In this document: piece after piece, positions 1 to 7,182 of the stretch
How the letters are laid out: each line of letters begins with the position of its first letter
How positions within the stretch are numbered: the first letter of the stretch is position 1
DNA from: Clostridiales bacterium
GTDB taxonomy: Bacteria > Bacillota > Clostridia > Christensenellales > CAG-1252
Direction of reading: 5' to 3'
Assembly: GCA_003445835.1 (NCBI GenBank)
Contig: DMCI01000022.1
Coordinates: forward strand, 1 to 8,797
DNA length: 8,797 bases
Translations under genes and position numbers: made by a program
Notes under the pieces: model-generated
Seen by the model: the letters and a program-made list of their open reading frames with translations, nothing else
Database searches by the model: none
What the model was told of the DNA's origin: nothing

Positions 1-1238
1 ACGGGTTCCAAAGCCCTTTCCGCAAGAGCGCCGTGACCGATCTCACGTCTGCCCGGGCTCTTAAGCTGTCTTGCTTCGCCCGTGCTGTACGGCGGCATGT
101 TGTAGTGGTGCATATATCTCTTGAACACGTCGTCGTCAAGGCTCTCAAGCTTTTGCGCTTCACTGATGGTACCAAGGGTACAAGTGGTAAGTGCCTGCGT
201 GGAACCACGGGTAAACACGCCGGTGCCGTGCACGCGGGGCAGCACGCCCACTTCACACCAAATAGGACGGATCTCCTTGAGGCTTCTGCCGTCGGGACGC
301 ACGCCGTCGTTGATGATCTTGGAACGAACCTTTTCCTTCTTCAAAGCGTACATCGCGTCGAAGATCTCCCTCTTGCAGTTGGGGAAGATCTCGGCAAAGT
401 GCTCTTGCACGTCCTTGTCGAGGTCGTCTTCCAAAGCTTGACGCTCGTATCTGTCAAAGTGAGTGAGGACAGCGTCCATCTTTTCGGAAGCGTACTCACG
501 CACCGCCTGAGCGATCTCGGCGGGAACGGAATACATATCCACTTTGTCGGTCTTTTTCTTGCCGCAATCCGCAGCGATGCTTTCAATGAAAGCAACGATC
601 TTTTTGATCTCTTCGTGACCGAAGAGGATCGCGCCGAGCATTTCTTCCTCGGTGATCTCGCTGGCGCCCGCTTCCACCATCATGATGGCGTCTTTGGTGC
701 CGGACAAGGAAAGGTGCAAACGGCTCTTTTCCCTCTCAGCGGAATTGGGGTTGATGATGTACTTGCCATCCACGTAGCCGACGACGACCGAACCGGTCGG
801 GCCGCCCCACGGAATGTCGGAAATCGACAGCGCGATGGAGCTGCCGATCATAGCGTAGACCTCAGGCGGAATGTCCGTGTCCACGCTCATCGCGGTGCAA
901 ACCACGGCGACGTCGTTGAAAAGCCCCTTGGGGAAAAGCGGACGGATAGGTCTGTCGATCAAGCGGCTCACGAGGATCGCTTTATCGGAAGGACGACCTT
1001 CCCTCTTTTTGAACCCGCCGGGGATCTTGCCTACGGCATACATCTTCTCTTCAAAGTCAACTCCGAGAGGGAAGAAATCGATGCCGTCACGGGGCTGAGC
1101 AGCCATCGTCACGTTGGTCAAAACCGCAGTATCGCCGCACCTGACCAAGCAGGAACCGTTTGCCTGCTCGCAGTAAGCGCCGATCTCGACGGTAACTTCT
1201 CTGCCACCAATCATTGTCTTGTAAATCTTTCTTTCCAT
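1..1238 (-). CDS. pnp: Polyribonucleotide nucleotidyltransferase (PNPase), 3'-truncated by the window edge
   Basis: PNPase degrades RNA 3' to 5' by phosphorolysis and can also polymerise nucleoside diphosphates; it acts in cytoplasmic mRNA turnover. 412 complete codons are visible of a family usually near 700 residues. The missing part should hold the end of the second RNase PH core and the KH and S1 RNA-binding domains. The first RNase PH domain covers roughly residues 10-145, with FFPLGVDFEEKMYAVGKIPG (55-74) and SRLIDRPIRPLFP (91-103). The all-helical linker follows at about 200-300. The second RNase PH core opens at DGVRPDGR (311-318) and shows FTRGSTQALT (342-351) and SPGRREIGHGALAERAL (394-410). 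The ATG at 1236-1238 is chosen because AGGAGG lies 4 bases upstream (1243-1248). It lies 109 bases after rpsO, the usual bacterial order, and probably shares the rpsO transcript. Confidence 0.97.
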   Translation of the reverse strand, partial: MERKIYKTMIGGREVTVEIGAYCEQANGSCLVRCGDTAVLTNVTMAAQPRDGIDFFPLGVDFEEKMYAVGKIPGGFKKREGRPSDKAILVSRLIDRPIRPLFPKGLFNDVAVVCTAMSVDTDIPPEVYAMIGSSIALSISDIPWGGPTGSVVVGYVDGKYIINPNSAEREKSRLHLSLSGTKDAIMMVEAGASEITEEEMLGAILFGHEEIKKIVAFIESIAADCGKKKTDKVDMYSVPAEIAQAVREYASEKMDAVLTHFDRYERQALEDDLDKDVQEHFAEIFPNCKREIFDAMYALKKEKVRSKIINDGVRPDGRSLKEIRPIWCEVGVLPRVHGTGVFTRGSTQALTTCTLGTISEAQKLESLDDDVFKRYMHHYNMPPYSTGEARQLKSPGRREIGHGALAERALEP

Positions 1239-1242
1239 ATTA

Positions 1243-1264
1243 CCTCCTAAAGGACGAAACCGTC
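1243..1264 (-). promoter_or_regulatory. pnp ribosome binding site with a small adjacent hairpin
   Basis: AGGAGG at 1243-1248 is a strong Shine-Dalgarno match, 4 bases before the pnp ATG. Just upstream, GACG (1261-1264) and CGTC (1253-1256) form a 4-bp stem around a GTTT loop. The stem is too short to claim a regulatory role on its own; it leaves the ribosome binding site free. Confidence 0.7.
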
Positions 1265-1303
1265 TCTGGAATCGCCCTGTTTTTTCTGTTTTGCTGCCGA
1301 GCG

Positions 1304-1335
1304 CAAATAAGAGCAGGTCACCCCGCTCTTATTTG
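1304..1335 (-). promoter_or_regulatory. Perfect 11-bp hairpin between rpsO and pnp
   Basis: CAAATAAGAGC (1325-1335 read on the minus strand) is perfectly complementary to GCTCTTATTTG (1304-1314), around a 10-base loop. It begins 12 bases after the rpsO stop codon. No U-run follows the stem, so it is a weak candidate for an intrinsic terminator. In Escherichia coli the rpsO-pnp spacer holds a terminator and an RNase III processing hairpin through which PNPase represses its own synthesis. An equivalent processing or mRNA-stabilising role is plausible here by position but is inference. Confidence 0.7.
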
Positions 1336-1347
1336 ACAGTAAACGCA

Positions 1348-1602
1348 TTACTTTCTCAAGCCCAAAGCTTCGATAAGCGCTCTGTAACGTTCGATGTCGT
1401 TGTTCTTCAGATAGTTCAGAAGCTTCTTTCTGGTGCTGACCATCTGCAACAAACCGCGACGACCGTGGTTGTCCTTCTTGTGGACGGCAAGGTGCGCGTT
1501 GAGCGCTTCGATCCTTGCGGTCAAGAGCGCGATCTGGACCTCAGGGGAACCGGTATCGCCTTCACTGCGTGCGTATTTTGCAATAATTTCGCTTTTATCC
1601 AT
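1348..1602 (-). CDS. rpsO: 30S ribosomal protein S15
   Basis: S15 binds the central domain of 16S rRNA early in small-subunit assembly and contributes to an intersubunit bridge. The 84-residue product is close to the usual 88-89. It carries the expected family features: [23 protein letters not shown] at the N-terminus, [32 protein letters not shown] in the middle (about residues 34-65), and a C-terminus ending in LGLRK. The ATG at 1600-1602 is preceded by GGAGG (1609-1613) with a 6-base spacer. It has its own strong promoter just after hemZ and is followed by pnp. In several bacteria S15 represses its own translation through a structured leader; the leader of about 80 bases here could serve that, but no known S15 fold is clearly visible. 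Confidence 0.97.
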   Translation of the reverse strand: MDKSEIIAKYARSEGDTGSPEVQIALLTARIEALNAHLAVHKKDNHGRRGLLQMVSTRKKLLNYLKNNDIERYRALIEALGLRK

Positions 1603-1688
1603 AATTTACCTCCGTTGGATAGTGATATTCGCCATGAGCGTAGTAATACGAAAGCGACTTGTAAGACCAAGCTCAAGGTACAGTAAAT
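1603..1688 (-). promoter_or_regulatory. rpsO 5' leader, possible S15 autoregulatory region
   Basis: This is the roughly 80-base untranslated leader expected from the promoter at 1689-1717. It ends in the strong ribosome binding site at 1609-1613. I see only short stems: CGTA/TACG around a 4-base loop (1639-1650), and ACC/GGT further upstream (about 1665-1678). Autoregulation by S15 is known in other bacteria with differing leader folds; its presence here is inferred from position only. Confidence 0.35.
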
Positions 1689-1717
1689 ATAATAACATTA
1701 AAAAACTAATATGTAAA
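1689..1717 (-). promoter_or_regulatory. Sigma-70/SigA-type promoter for rpsO-pnp
   Basis: Read on the minus strand there is a -35 box TTTACA (1712-1717), a 17-base AT-rich spacer and a -10 box TATTAT (1689-1694). Each box matches the consensus at 5 of 6 positions and the spacing is ideal. Initiation is expected near 1682, giving a leader of about 80 bases. The -35 box begins 3 bases after the hemZ stop codon. No terminator separates hemZ from it, so read-through from the recJ cluster would add to rpsO-pnp expression. Confidence 0.8.
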
Positions 1718-1720
1718 GCA

Positions 1721-3118
1721 CTAATCTCGGAAAAATTCGATTTTCTTTTCGATCATTTCGTCAATACGCTCCAGATAGCCTTTGATCTCCTTCACTTCGG
1801 CAAGACGCTCGATCCTTCCGTTTCCGAAAATGCGCTTGGAAATAGCGCCCGCGCCCGACGCGTAGATGTCGTGCGTTTCTTCCATAATGTCCACGTTATA
1901 CTTGCAAACTTTACCGGGTTTGGCATAGCCGACGTTTTCCAATCTGCCCGACGTGTTTTTTTGGCGATAGATGTAGTATGGACGATACCCCGCTTTTTCA
2001 AGCACGTTGCGGGCGTGATCGGACATTCTTTGCGCCAAACCGTCGCTGAAGTTGTCGTACTTCGTCTCGGCAAAAATACTGCCGCGTTTGATGGAAAGAG
2101 AATGAATGGTGATATTTTCGGGCGAAAGATCGACGGCAACTTCCATCGAATGCTTGAAGTCGTCAAAACTCTCCCCCGGGAGCATCGTGATAAAATCCAT
2201 ATTGACGTCAAAGTCGCCCGCGGAACGCACCAAACGGTAAGCGTTGAAGATATCTTCCACGGTATGACGACGTCCGATGATATCCAAGGTCTCCTGCTTA
2301 AAGGTCTGCGGATTGACCGAAACGCGAGTGACGCCGCGCGCTTTTAAAACCGCGACCTTTTGTTCGGTCAACGTTTCGGGACGCCCCGCTTCCACGGTAA
2401 ACTCTTCCCCCTTTGCGTCGATGGCGGCAAGAACGACGTCCAGTTGTTCCGCCGAAAGCGAAGTAGGCGTACCACCGCCGACGTAAATGGCGCGACGCGG
2501 TTTAACGGCGGGCACGCATTTGATATCGCGGACCAAAGCGTCCACGTAAGCGGGAAGATTGCTCTTTTTGGGGCGAATGACTTCAGACAAAAAACTACAG
2601 TAGTGGCAACGCGACGGACAAAACGGAATATTGACAAACCAATCGGCTTTTTCCGTTTCGGCGCCGATGATCCCTTTTTGAGACGCAACGATCTCGGACA
2701 AAAGTTCCGTCTTGGAAGGAGATACGCGGAAGTAATCGACAAGCTCTTTTTCGGGGTCTTTGCCTTCGTCCGTAAGTTCGTAAAAAAGTTTGGTCGGACG
2801 GATGCCCGTCAACGAGCCGTATGAGAGTTTTACGCCCGTCATAGCGGACAAAAAGTCGTAAAGATCACGCTTCAAAAAGCGCTTCAAACTACGTTTGCGG
2901 TAAAGTTCCGACCAGGACGCATCCAAAGGATATTCGCCCGAAACGGACTGATATCCTTCGGCGAAAACGGAAGTTTTTGCCCTGCCGTCGTCCACGTAAA
3001 GATCAGCTGTGACGACCGTGCCGTCCTCACAAAGCAACAGATACGGCGCAAACGCGCGCACCGCCTCTTCCAGTTCATTTTTGAAGCTTTCGCAATTGGT
3101 TTTTACAGTAACGTTCAT
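1721..3118 (-). CDS. hemZ: HemZ-type radical SAM protein (coproporphyrinogen III dehydrogenase family)
   Basis: This 465-residue protein belongs to the oxygen-independent coproporphyrinogen oxidase-like radical SAM group. The SAM-binding iron-sulfur cluster motif CxxxCxxC is at C167, C171 and C174, within NIPFCPSRCHYCSF. YVGGGTPTSL (212-221) and TVEAGRPETL (241-250) follow. SVNPQTF (267-273) and a late NTSGRLENVGYAKPGKVC segment (388-405) are typical of HemZ rather than HemN or HemW. The N-terminal 160 residues form the extra domain found in HemZ. Family members are annotated as acting in anaerobic heme synthesis, but that activity is poorly established and no other heme gene is visible here, so the substrate is uncertain. 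The start overlaps the stop of the hydrolase gene as ATGA (3115-3118). I see no Shine-Dalgarno sequence, so translational coupling is likely. Confidence 0.9.
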   Translation of the reverse strand: MNVTVKTNCESFKNELEEAVRAFAPYLLLCEDGTVVTADLYVDDGRAKTSVFAEGYQSVSGEYPLDASWSELYRKRSLKRFLKRDLYDFLSAMTGVKLSYGSLTGIRPTKLFYELTDEGKDPEKELVDYFRVSPSKTELLSEIVASQKGIIGAETEKADWFVNIPFCPSRCHYCSFLSEVIRPKKSNLPAYVDALVRDIKCVPAVKPRRAIYVGGGTPTSLSAEQLDVVLAAIDAKGEEFTVEAGRPETLTEQKVAVLKARGVTRVSVNPQTFKQETLDIIGRRHTVEDIFNAYRLVRSAGDFDVNMDFITMLPGESFDDFKHSMEVAVDLSPENITIHSLSIKRGSIFAETKYDNFSDGLAQRMSDHARNVLEKAGYRPYYIYRQKNTSGRLENVGYAKPGKVCKYNVDIMEETHDIYASGAGAISKRIFGNGRIERLAEVKEIKGYLERIDEMIEKKIEFFRD

Positions 3119-3759
3119 AACAAGTTCAATATTGGATTAGTAGAATATTCTTCCCCGATCGTCGTTTGCGGTTCCGCCGGGGCTGCCACTTTGCCCGAAA
3201 AGCCGTGCCCCGAGTAGACATTTATATCCGGCGGAAGCTCGAAAAGTACGTTGGCTATTGAGCACAAAAGATCCTGTTCGTCCCCCGTCGGAAAGTCGGT
3301 ACGACCGTACGATCCGGGAAAAAGCGTATCCCCCGTAAACAGCGTTTTGCCGATCAAATAACACACGCCGCCTTGAGTATGTCCCGGCGTTTGTATGACC
3401 TTTACGCTAAAGGGAGCAAGGCTCAATACGTCGTCGTCTTTGACCGCAACGTCGGGCGTAAACGGATCCAACGCAAAGCCCAGAGCAATGGCTAAATTGG
3501 CTTTACTTGCGATCACGGAAAATTCTTCCCCGCAAGCGTACACTTTGACACCCGACCGTTGCAATGCCGCCGCGCCCAAAACGTGATCCGCGTGACCGTG
3601 CGTCAGCAGAACGGCAACCGGCGTAACGGACAGCGAAGCGCACTCCGCAAGCACCCTTTCACCGCTTGCGCCGGGATCGATCACAAGCGCTTTGCCGCCT
3701 TCGCAAACGAGGTAAGTGACCTCGGACAAATACTCTCCCTGCATCGAATAAACGGTCAT
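3115..3759 (-). CDS. Metallo-beta-lactamase-fold hydrolase, glyoxalase II-like
   Basis: A 214-residue single-domain cytoplasmic protein with the full metal-binding set of the metallo-beta-lactamase fold: THGHADH (H54, H56, D58, H59), PGHT (H127), GDTLF (D144) and GHG (H185). This arrangement matches the small glyoxalase II-like group of thioester or related hydrolases. The true substrate cannot be read from sequence, since glyoxalase II itself carries an extra C-terminal substrate-binding domain that is missing here. The gene lies between recJ and hemZ and is joined to both by ATGA stop/start overlaps (3756-3759 and 3115-3118). It has no Shine-Dalgarno sequence, so it probably depends on ribosomes finishing recJ. 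Similar hydrolases are commonly found beside hemZ in Clostridia. Confidence 0.88.
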   Translation of the reverse strand: MTVYSMQGEYLSEVTYLVCEGGKALVIDPGASGERVLAECASLSVTPVAVLLTHGHADHVLGAAALQRSGVKVYACGEEFSVIASKANLAIALGFALDPFTPDVAVKDDDVLSLAPFSVKVIQTPGHTQGGVCYLIGKTLFTGDTLFPGSYGRTDFPTGDEQDLLCSIANVLFELPPDINVYSGHGFSGKVAAPAEPQTTIGEEYSTNPILNLL

Positions 3760-6083
3760 AATATCTTTTTGAGCGCCATCAGGCGTTTGTACAACACGGA
3801 AGCAGCCGGATCGCCCATTTGGCGTGCATACAAGGCAAAGCCCTGCCCGACCGAGATCGCTCCCGCTTCGTAAAGAATATAGAAATGCACGAGGAATTCC
3901 TCTTCCTTACCTGCGGACAGGCGCTTGGCAAGATCAACGGGCGAAGTCGCGCCCGCGCCGGAGAAGATGAATTTGTTGATCTTTTGATAAGTTGCGGTCA
4001 AAGCCGCGACGGAAATATCCGCGTTTTTGAAGGCATCTCGATACGGATAGCGGTTTTTAACGACGGCGACCTCCGCCCCCGTTGCTTTTACCAAGCGGGA
4101 AACGTACCCGGTCGTCAAAGGAGTATCTAACAAAACGATCTTTCTGTACCCGACGGGATCGGCGTCGGGCGCGATCAAAACTTCGTTCCACGGCGCGTCG
4201 AAAGACCTTGCGTACTCCGTGCGAGAGCACCTTTTCTTGTCGCAATCGGCAGAGAAACGAGAGGCGCTTTCCGCCGAGAAGGACAAAAACAACGTACAAA
4301 AATCGTCGTCGTAGAAAGCGTCTTTTAAATCCTCATCGGAAAGAACGGTATAGTCGCATTTTTCCTCCCGATAGAGGTTGCTACGCAAATAGCGGTTGAA
4401 GAGCGCGACGTTCCGCGTCTCGCCCGTAGGTTCCCCCACGACGAAAACGTCGTTTATGATCATTTGCGCTTTGACAACGTTGCGAAATTCGTTTTTGGAA
4501 AGTTCACACAAAAAGTCGTACGACAGACCAAGCTCCAATCCTTCGAGCAAATAACTCTTGCGGAAGGCAATGATATCCGCATCCGCATTGAGCTTGCCTT
4601 TGACCGTTTCCCCATTCCCGAGCGGAGCAAGCGCGATATCGGAAGAGGAAAACTTAAAGACGGGTTTGGGATTGCCGACTCCAAAAGGTTCCAAAAGCGC
4701 GACGCTTTCGGCAAGGGACAACGTGACTTGCTCGGGGCGAAGGGCAAATTCATATTGCGCGCTGCGTGAATAGACTTCGTTCGGATAAGTTTTTTCAAGA
4801 AAAGCGTCCATTGCGTTTCTTGCGTCGATCAAATTCTCCCGCTTGACGGTAAGACCCGCGGCGCTTTTATGCCCGCCGAAGCGTTCCAAAAGTTTCTCCG
4901 CGCTTTTGATCGTCGCGTGGATGTCCACCCCCTCGCCGGCGCGACCGCTGCCCACAAGCACGTCTTCGCCAGCCAAAAGGATCACGGGACGGTTGTACTC
5001 GTTGCGCAATCTGCCGCTGACCAAACCGATGATGCCGCTTGACCAATCTTCCTTGCAAAGCATAATGATCTTATGCGTGGCAAGATCGTATTCTTTCAAA
5101 AGCTCTTTGGCTTCAAGATAAGTTTTTTCGACAAGACTTTTGCGAAGTTCGTTGGCGCGGTTCATCTTTTCCACGATGCCCTGTAACTCCACGAATTCCT
5201 CGTCAACGAAAAGGCGCACGCTTTCCGTCGTATCACCGAGCCTACCCAAAGAATTGATCCTCGGTCCGATCTGGAAACCGACGGTATGCGGGTCGACGGG
5301 GCCTTTCAGTTCCATGGATTCAATCAAAAGGCGCAACCCTTTGTTGATGGCTTCGCGGGAATTGATCTTTTTTAAGCCCAATGAAACGATAAGACGGTTT
5401 TCACCCGTCAAAGGCACGATGTCGGTGACGGTAGCCACCGCGGCAAGCTCCACGTACTTCCATGCCGTATCAAAGCCGCCAAGCGCCTGCACAAGCTTGA
5501 AGGCGACGCCTGCGCCGCAAAGATCCACGCACGGAGAGTCCGCGTCCTGCTTGGGATTAACGACGACGGTATTTGGCAAAACCTCGGGAAGCATATGGTG
5601 GTCGGTGACGACGAGGTCTATCGCAAGCACCTCTTCCAAATACTCCGCCTCTTCCTTGGAAGATACGCCGCAGTCCACCGTGACGATCAAGTCGGGATAA
5701 TAGGTCTCCGCGATCATTTCCAAGGCTTCGGTGGTCAAGCCGTAGCCGGTATCAAAACGGTTTGGGATAAAGTAATCCACGTCCGCGCCGACGGAGGATA
5801 AATACCCGTACAAAATGGCGGTAGCCGTGATGCCGTCGCAGTCATAATCGCCGTAAATAACGATCTTTTCGCCATCCTTGACGGCTTGACGAATGCGGTC
5901 GACGGCGCCTTGCATCCCCGTCAAAGAAAAAGGATCCGAGAAGTCATTCTTGGACGGATACAAAAACTTCCTCGCCTTCTCCGCCGTATCGACGCCGCGA
6001 TCGACGAGCATCTCCGCAACGAGCTTATCTAAAGCAAGCGCGTCGGAAAGTTTGGCAATGATTTCGGACCTTTCTTTTTCCAT
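3756..6083 (-). CDS. recJ: Single-stranded-DNA-specific 5'-3' exonuclease RecJ
   Basis: RecJ degrades single-stranded DNA 5' to 3' in recombinational, mismatch and base-excision repair. Numbered from the ATG (775 residues), the DHH catalytic domain shows IYGDYDCDGITAT (76-88, acidic metal ligands), TVDCG (D137), TDHH (D161-H163), and DIVPL (D221). RINSLGRLGD (275-284) follows. The DHHA1 domain has DWSSGIIGLVSGRL (346-359) and FGGHKSAAG (402-410). LEPFGVGNPKPVF (464-476) marks the OB-fold region, and about 200 further residues form a C-terminal extension as in Firmicutes RecJ. DHHA1 motifs often read WHxGVIG; here it is WSSGIIG, and a middle motif often reading RINAAGR is RINSLGR. A GTG two codons upstream (6087-6089) is an alternative start. 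Neither has a Shine-Dalgarno sequence, and both sit directly after a terminator-like hairpin. The stop overlaps the next gene by ATGA. Confidence 0.96.
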   Translation of the reverse strand: MEKERSEIIAKLSDALALDKLVAEMLVDRGVDTAEKARKFLYPSKNDFSDPFSLTGMQGAVDRIRQAVKDGEKIVIYGDYDCDGITATAILYGYLSSVGADVDYFIPNRFDTGYGLTTEALEMIAETYYPDLIVTVDCGVSSKEEAEYLEEVLAIDLVVTDHHMLPEVLPNTVVVNPKQDADSPCVDLCGAGVAFKLVQALGGFDTAWKYVELAAVATVTDIVPLTGENRLIVSLGLKKINSREAINKGLRLLIESMELKGPVDPHTVGFQIGPRINSLGRLGDTTESVRLFVDEEFVELQGIVEKMNRANELRKSLVEKTYLEAKELLKEYDLATHKIIMLCKEDWSSGIIGLVSGRLRNEYNRPVILLAGEDVLVGSGRAGEGVDIHATIKSAEKLLERFGGHKSAAGLTVKRENLIDARNAMDAFLEKTYPNEVYSRSAQYEFALRPEQVTLSLAESVALLEPFGVGNPKPVFKFSSSDIALAPLGNGETVKGKLNADADIIAFRKSYLLEGLELGLSYDFLCELSKNEFRNVVKAQMIINDVFVVGEPTGETRNVALFNRYLRSNLYREEKCDYTVLSDEDLKDAFYDDDFCTLFLSFSAESASRFSADCDKKRCSRTEYARSFDAPWNEVLIAPDADPVGYRKIVLLDTPLTTGYVSRLVKATGAEVAVVKNRYPYRDAFKNADISVAALTATYQKINKFIFSGAGATSPVDLAKRLSAGKEEEFLVHFYILYEAGAISVGQGFALYARQMGDPAASVLYKRLMALKKIL

Positions 6084-6089
6084 TATCAC

Positions 6090-6119
6090 AAAAGAAAAGG
6101 GGCGTTTTTGCCGCCCCTT
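6090..6119 (-). terminator. Intrinsic terminator-like hairpin after secF, abutting recJ
   Basis: On the minus strand AAGGGGCG (6112-6119) pairs perfectly with CGCCCCTT (6097-6104) around a 7-base loop. The T-rich run TTTTCTTTT (6090-6098) overlaps the end of the stem. It starts 7 bases after the secF stop codon. A GC-rich 8-bp stem plus U-tract is the standard intrinsic-terminator layout. The tract ends exactly at the GTG that precedes the recJ ATG, leaving no room for a separate recJ promoter or leader, so it is probably a partial terminator or attenuator. Confidence 0.8.
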
Positions 6120-6126
6120 GACAGAT

Positions 6127-7182
6127 TTACGCTTTACGCTTTCTTTGACTCAAAAGGTCGGAGGCGTCGCTCTTCTTTTGCGGTTGCTGACCTTTTTTGA
6201 GCTTTCCGTTCATCACCGCGTTGCGGATCAAATAATAGACCGTCGGCGCGAGGATCAAAGAGGAATAGGTACCTGCGATCAAACCGAACATGATCGGCCA
6301 AGCGAATTGCTTCAAAGAAAGCACGCCGAAACATCCGAGCAGGAAGACCGGGATCATCGTGGTGATCGTGGAAACCGCGGAACGGGTAAAGGTATCGTTG
6401 ACCGCTTCCTCCACGTAAAAGTCGAGGTTGATCTTGCCCACTTTGGGCGCCAAACGCGTGGTTTCACGCACCCTGTCGAAGACGATGATCGTGTTGTTGA
6501 TGCTGTACGCAACGATCGTGATCACGGCGGCGACGTAAGTGGTGTTGACTTCAATGTGGAAGATGATGGTAAACGCGATCATCATCAAAACGTCGTGGAT
6601 CAAGCCGATCAAAGCGGAAATACCGCTCCAAAGCTCAAACCTAATGGCGATATAGACGAGCATGACCGCGAAGATGACGACGAGGGAGATCAACGCTTTT
6701 TGCAAAAGATCCTTTGCGGAAGAAGCACTGATGGACTCCAACGAAATGTCGTCCGCGGGGATGCCCACATACTTTTGCATAATGGTATCCTTCATCGCCT
6801 GGTTGCTTGCCTCGAGGTCGGCGTCTTTGTTTTGATACTTGAGCATCACGCCGGCTTCTTCACCCTGACCGGATTTTTGCACGTAGCTGACGTTGTAGCC
6901 CGCGTCTTCGACGATCTTTTTGAGACTCTTGCTGTACTCTTCGTAAACGGCGCTGTCGTCCAAGTCGTCTCCGACCGTGACGGTCATCACCGTACCGCCG
7001 GTGAAGTCAATGCCGAGGTTCATACCAGACTGAACGTCCTTGTTAACGACGGAGAAAACGGAGAACATAATCACCGCGATCAAAATGACGACGACAGGCA
7101 CCGCAAACCAAATGCGATATTTGGAGAGGAAGTGGACGTTGTAGGAGCTGAGGTCTAACTTTCTGATGCTGAACTTAGTCAT
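6127..7182 (-). CDS. secF: Protein translocase subunit SecF
   Basis: SecF pairs with SecD in the membrane to form a proton-driven RND-type motor that pulls exported proteins out of the SecYEG channel. The 351-residue protein has the expected layout. TM1 is at about 24-46. The extracytoplasmic P4 head follows, opening with GIDFTGGT (57-64). TM2-TM6 lie at about 162-320 and a basic cytoplasmic tail ends the protein. Family motifs are LIHDVLM (194-200), YSINNTIIVFDRVRE (226-240) and TFTRSAVSTITT (264-275). The arginine expected in the proton path appears as R267. The usually conserved Asp of the SINDT motif is Asn at position 230. The ATG overlaps the secD stop by 8 bases, and its ribosome binding site AGGAGGTGA (7189-7197), spaced 6 bases, lies inside the end of secD. 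Confidence 0.96.
   Translation of the reverse strand: MTKFSIRKLDLSSYNVHFLSKYRIWFAVPVVVILIAVIMFSVFSVVNKDVQSGMNLGIDFTGGTVMTVTVGDDLDDSAVYEEYSKSLKKIVEDAGYNVSYVQKSGQGEEAGVMLKYQNKDADLEASNQAMKDTIMQKYVGIPADDISLESISASSAKDLLQKALISLVVIFAVMLVYIAIRFELWSGISALIGLIHDVLMMIAFTIIFHIEVNTTYVAAVITIVAYSINNTIIVFDRVRETTRLAPKVGKINLDFYVEEAVNDTFTRSAVSTITTMIPVFLLGCFGVLSLKQFAWPIMFGLIAGTYSSLILAPTVYYLIRNAVMNGKLKKGQQPQKKSDASDLLSQRKRKA

Noticed and set aside
33..1250. A 405-codon open frame on the plus strand opposite pnp
   Set aside because: It is an open shadow of an unmistakable PNPase reading frame, with low-complexity Val/His/Asp-rich composition, no recognisable domain, and no ribosome binding site that would set it apart.
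1304..1335. The rpsO-pnp hairpin as a strong intrinsic terminator
   Set aside because: No U-tract follows the stem on the minus strand and the sequence after it is GC-rich, so it was described as a processing or stabilising hairpin instead.
6121..6155. A promoter for recJ inside the end of secF (TTGAGT, 17 bases, GTAAAT)
   Set aside because: The -10 box matches the consensus at only 3 of 6 positions, and any transcript from it would still have to cross the terminator hairpin. Not supported.
5893..7158. A 421-codon plus-strand open frame opposite secF and the start of recJ
   Set aside because: The translation is an Asp/Arg/His-rich mirror of the membrane-protein codons of SecF and spans two real genes and the terminator. 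No domain is visible.
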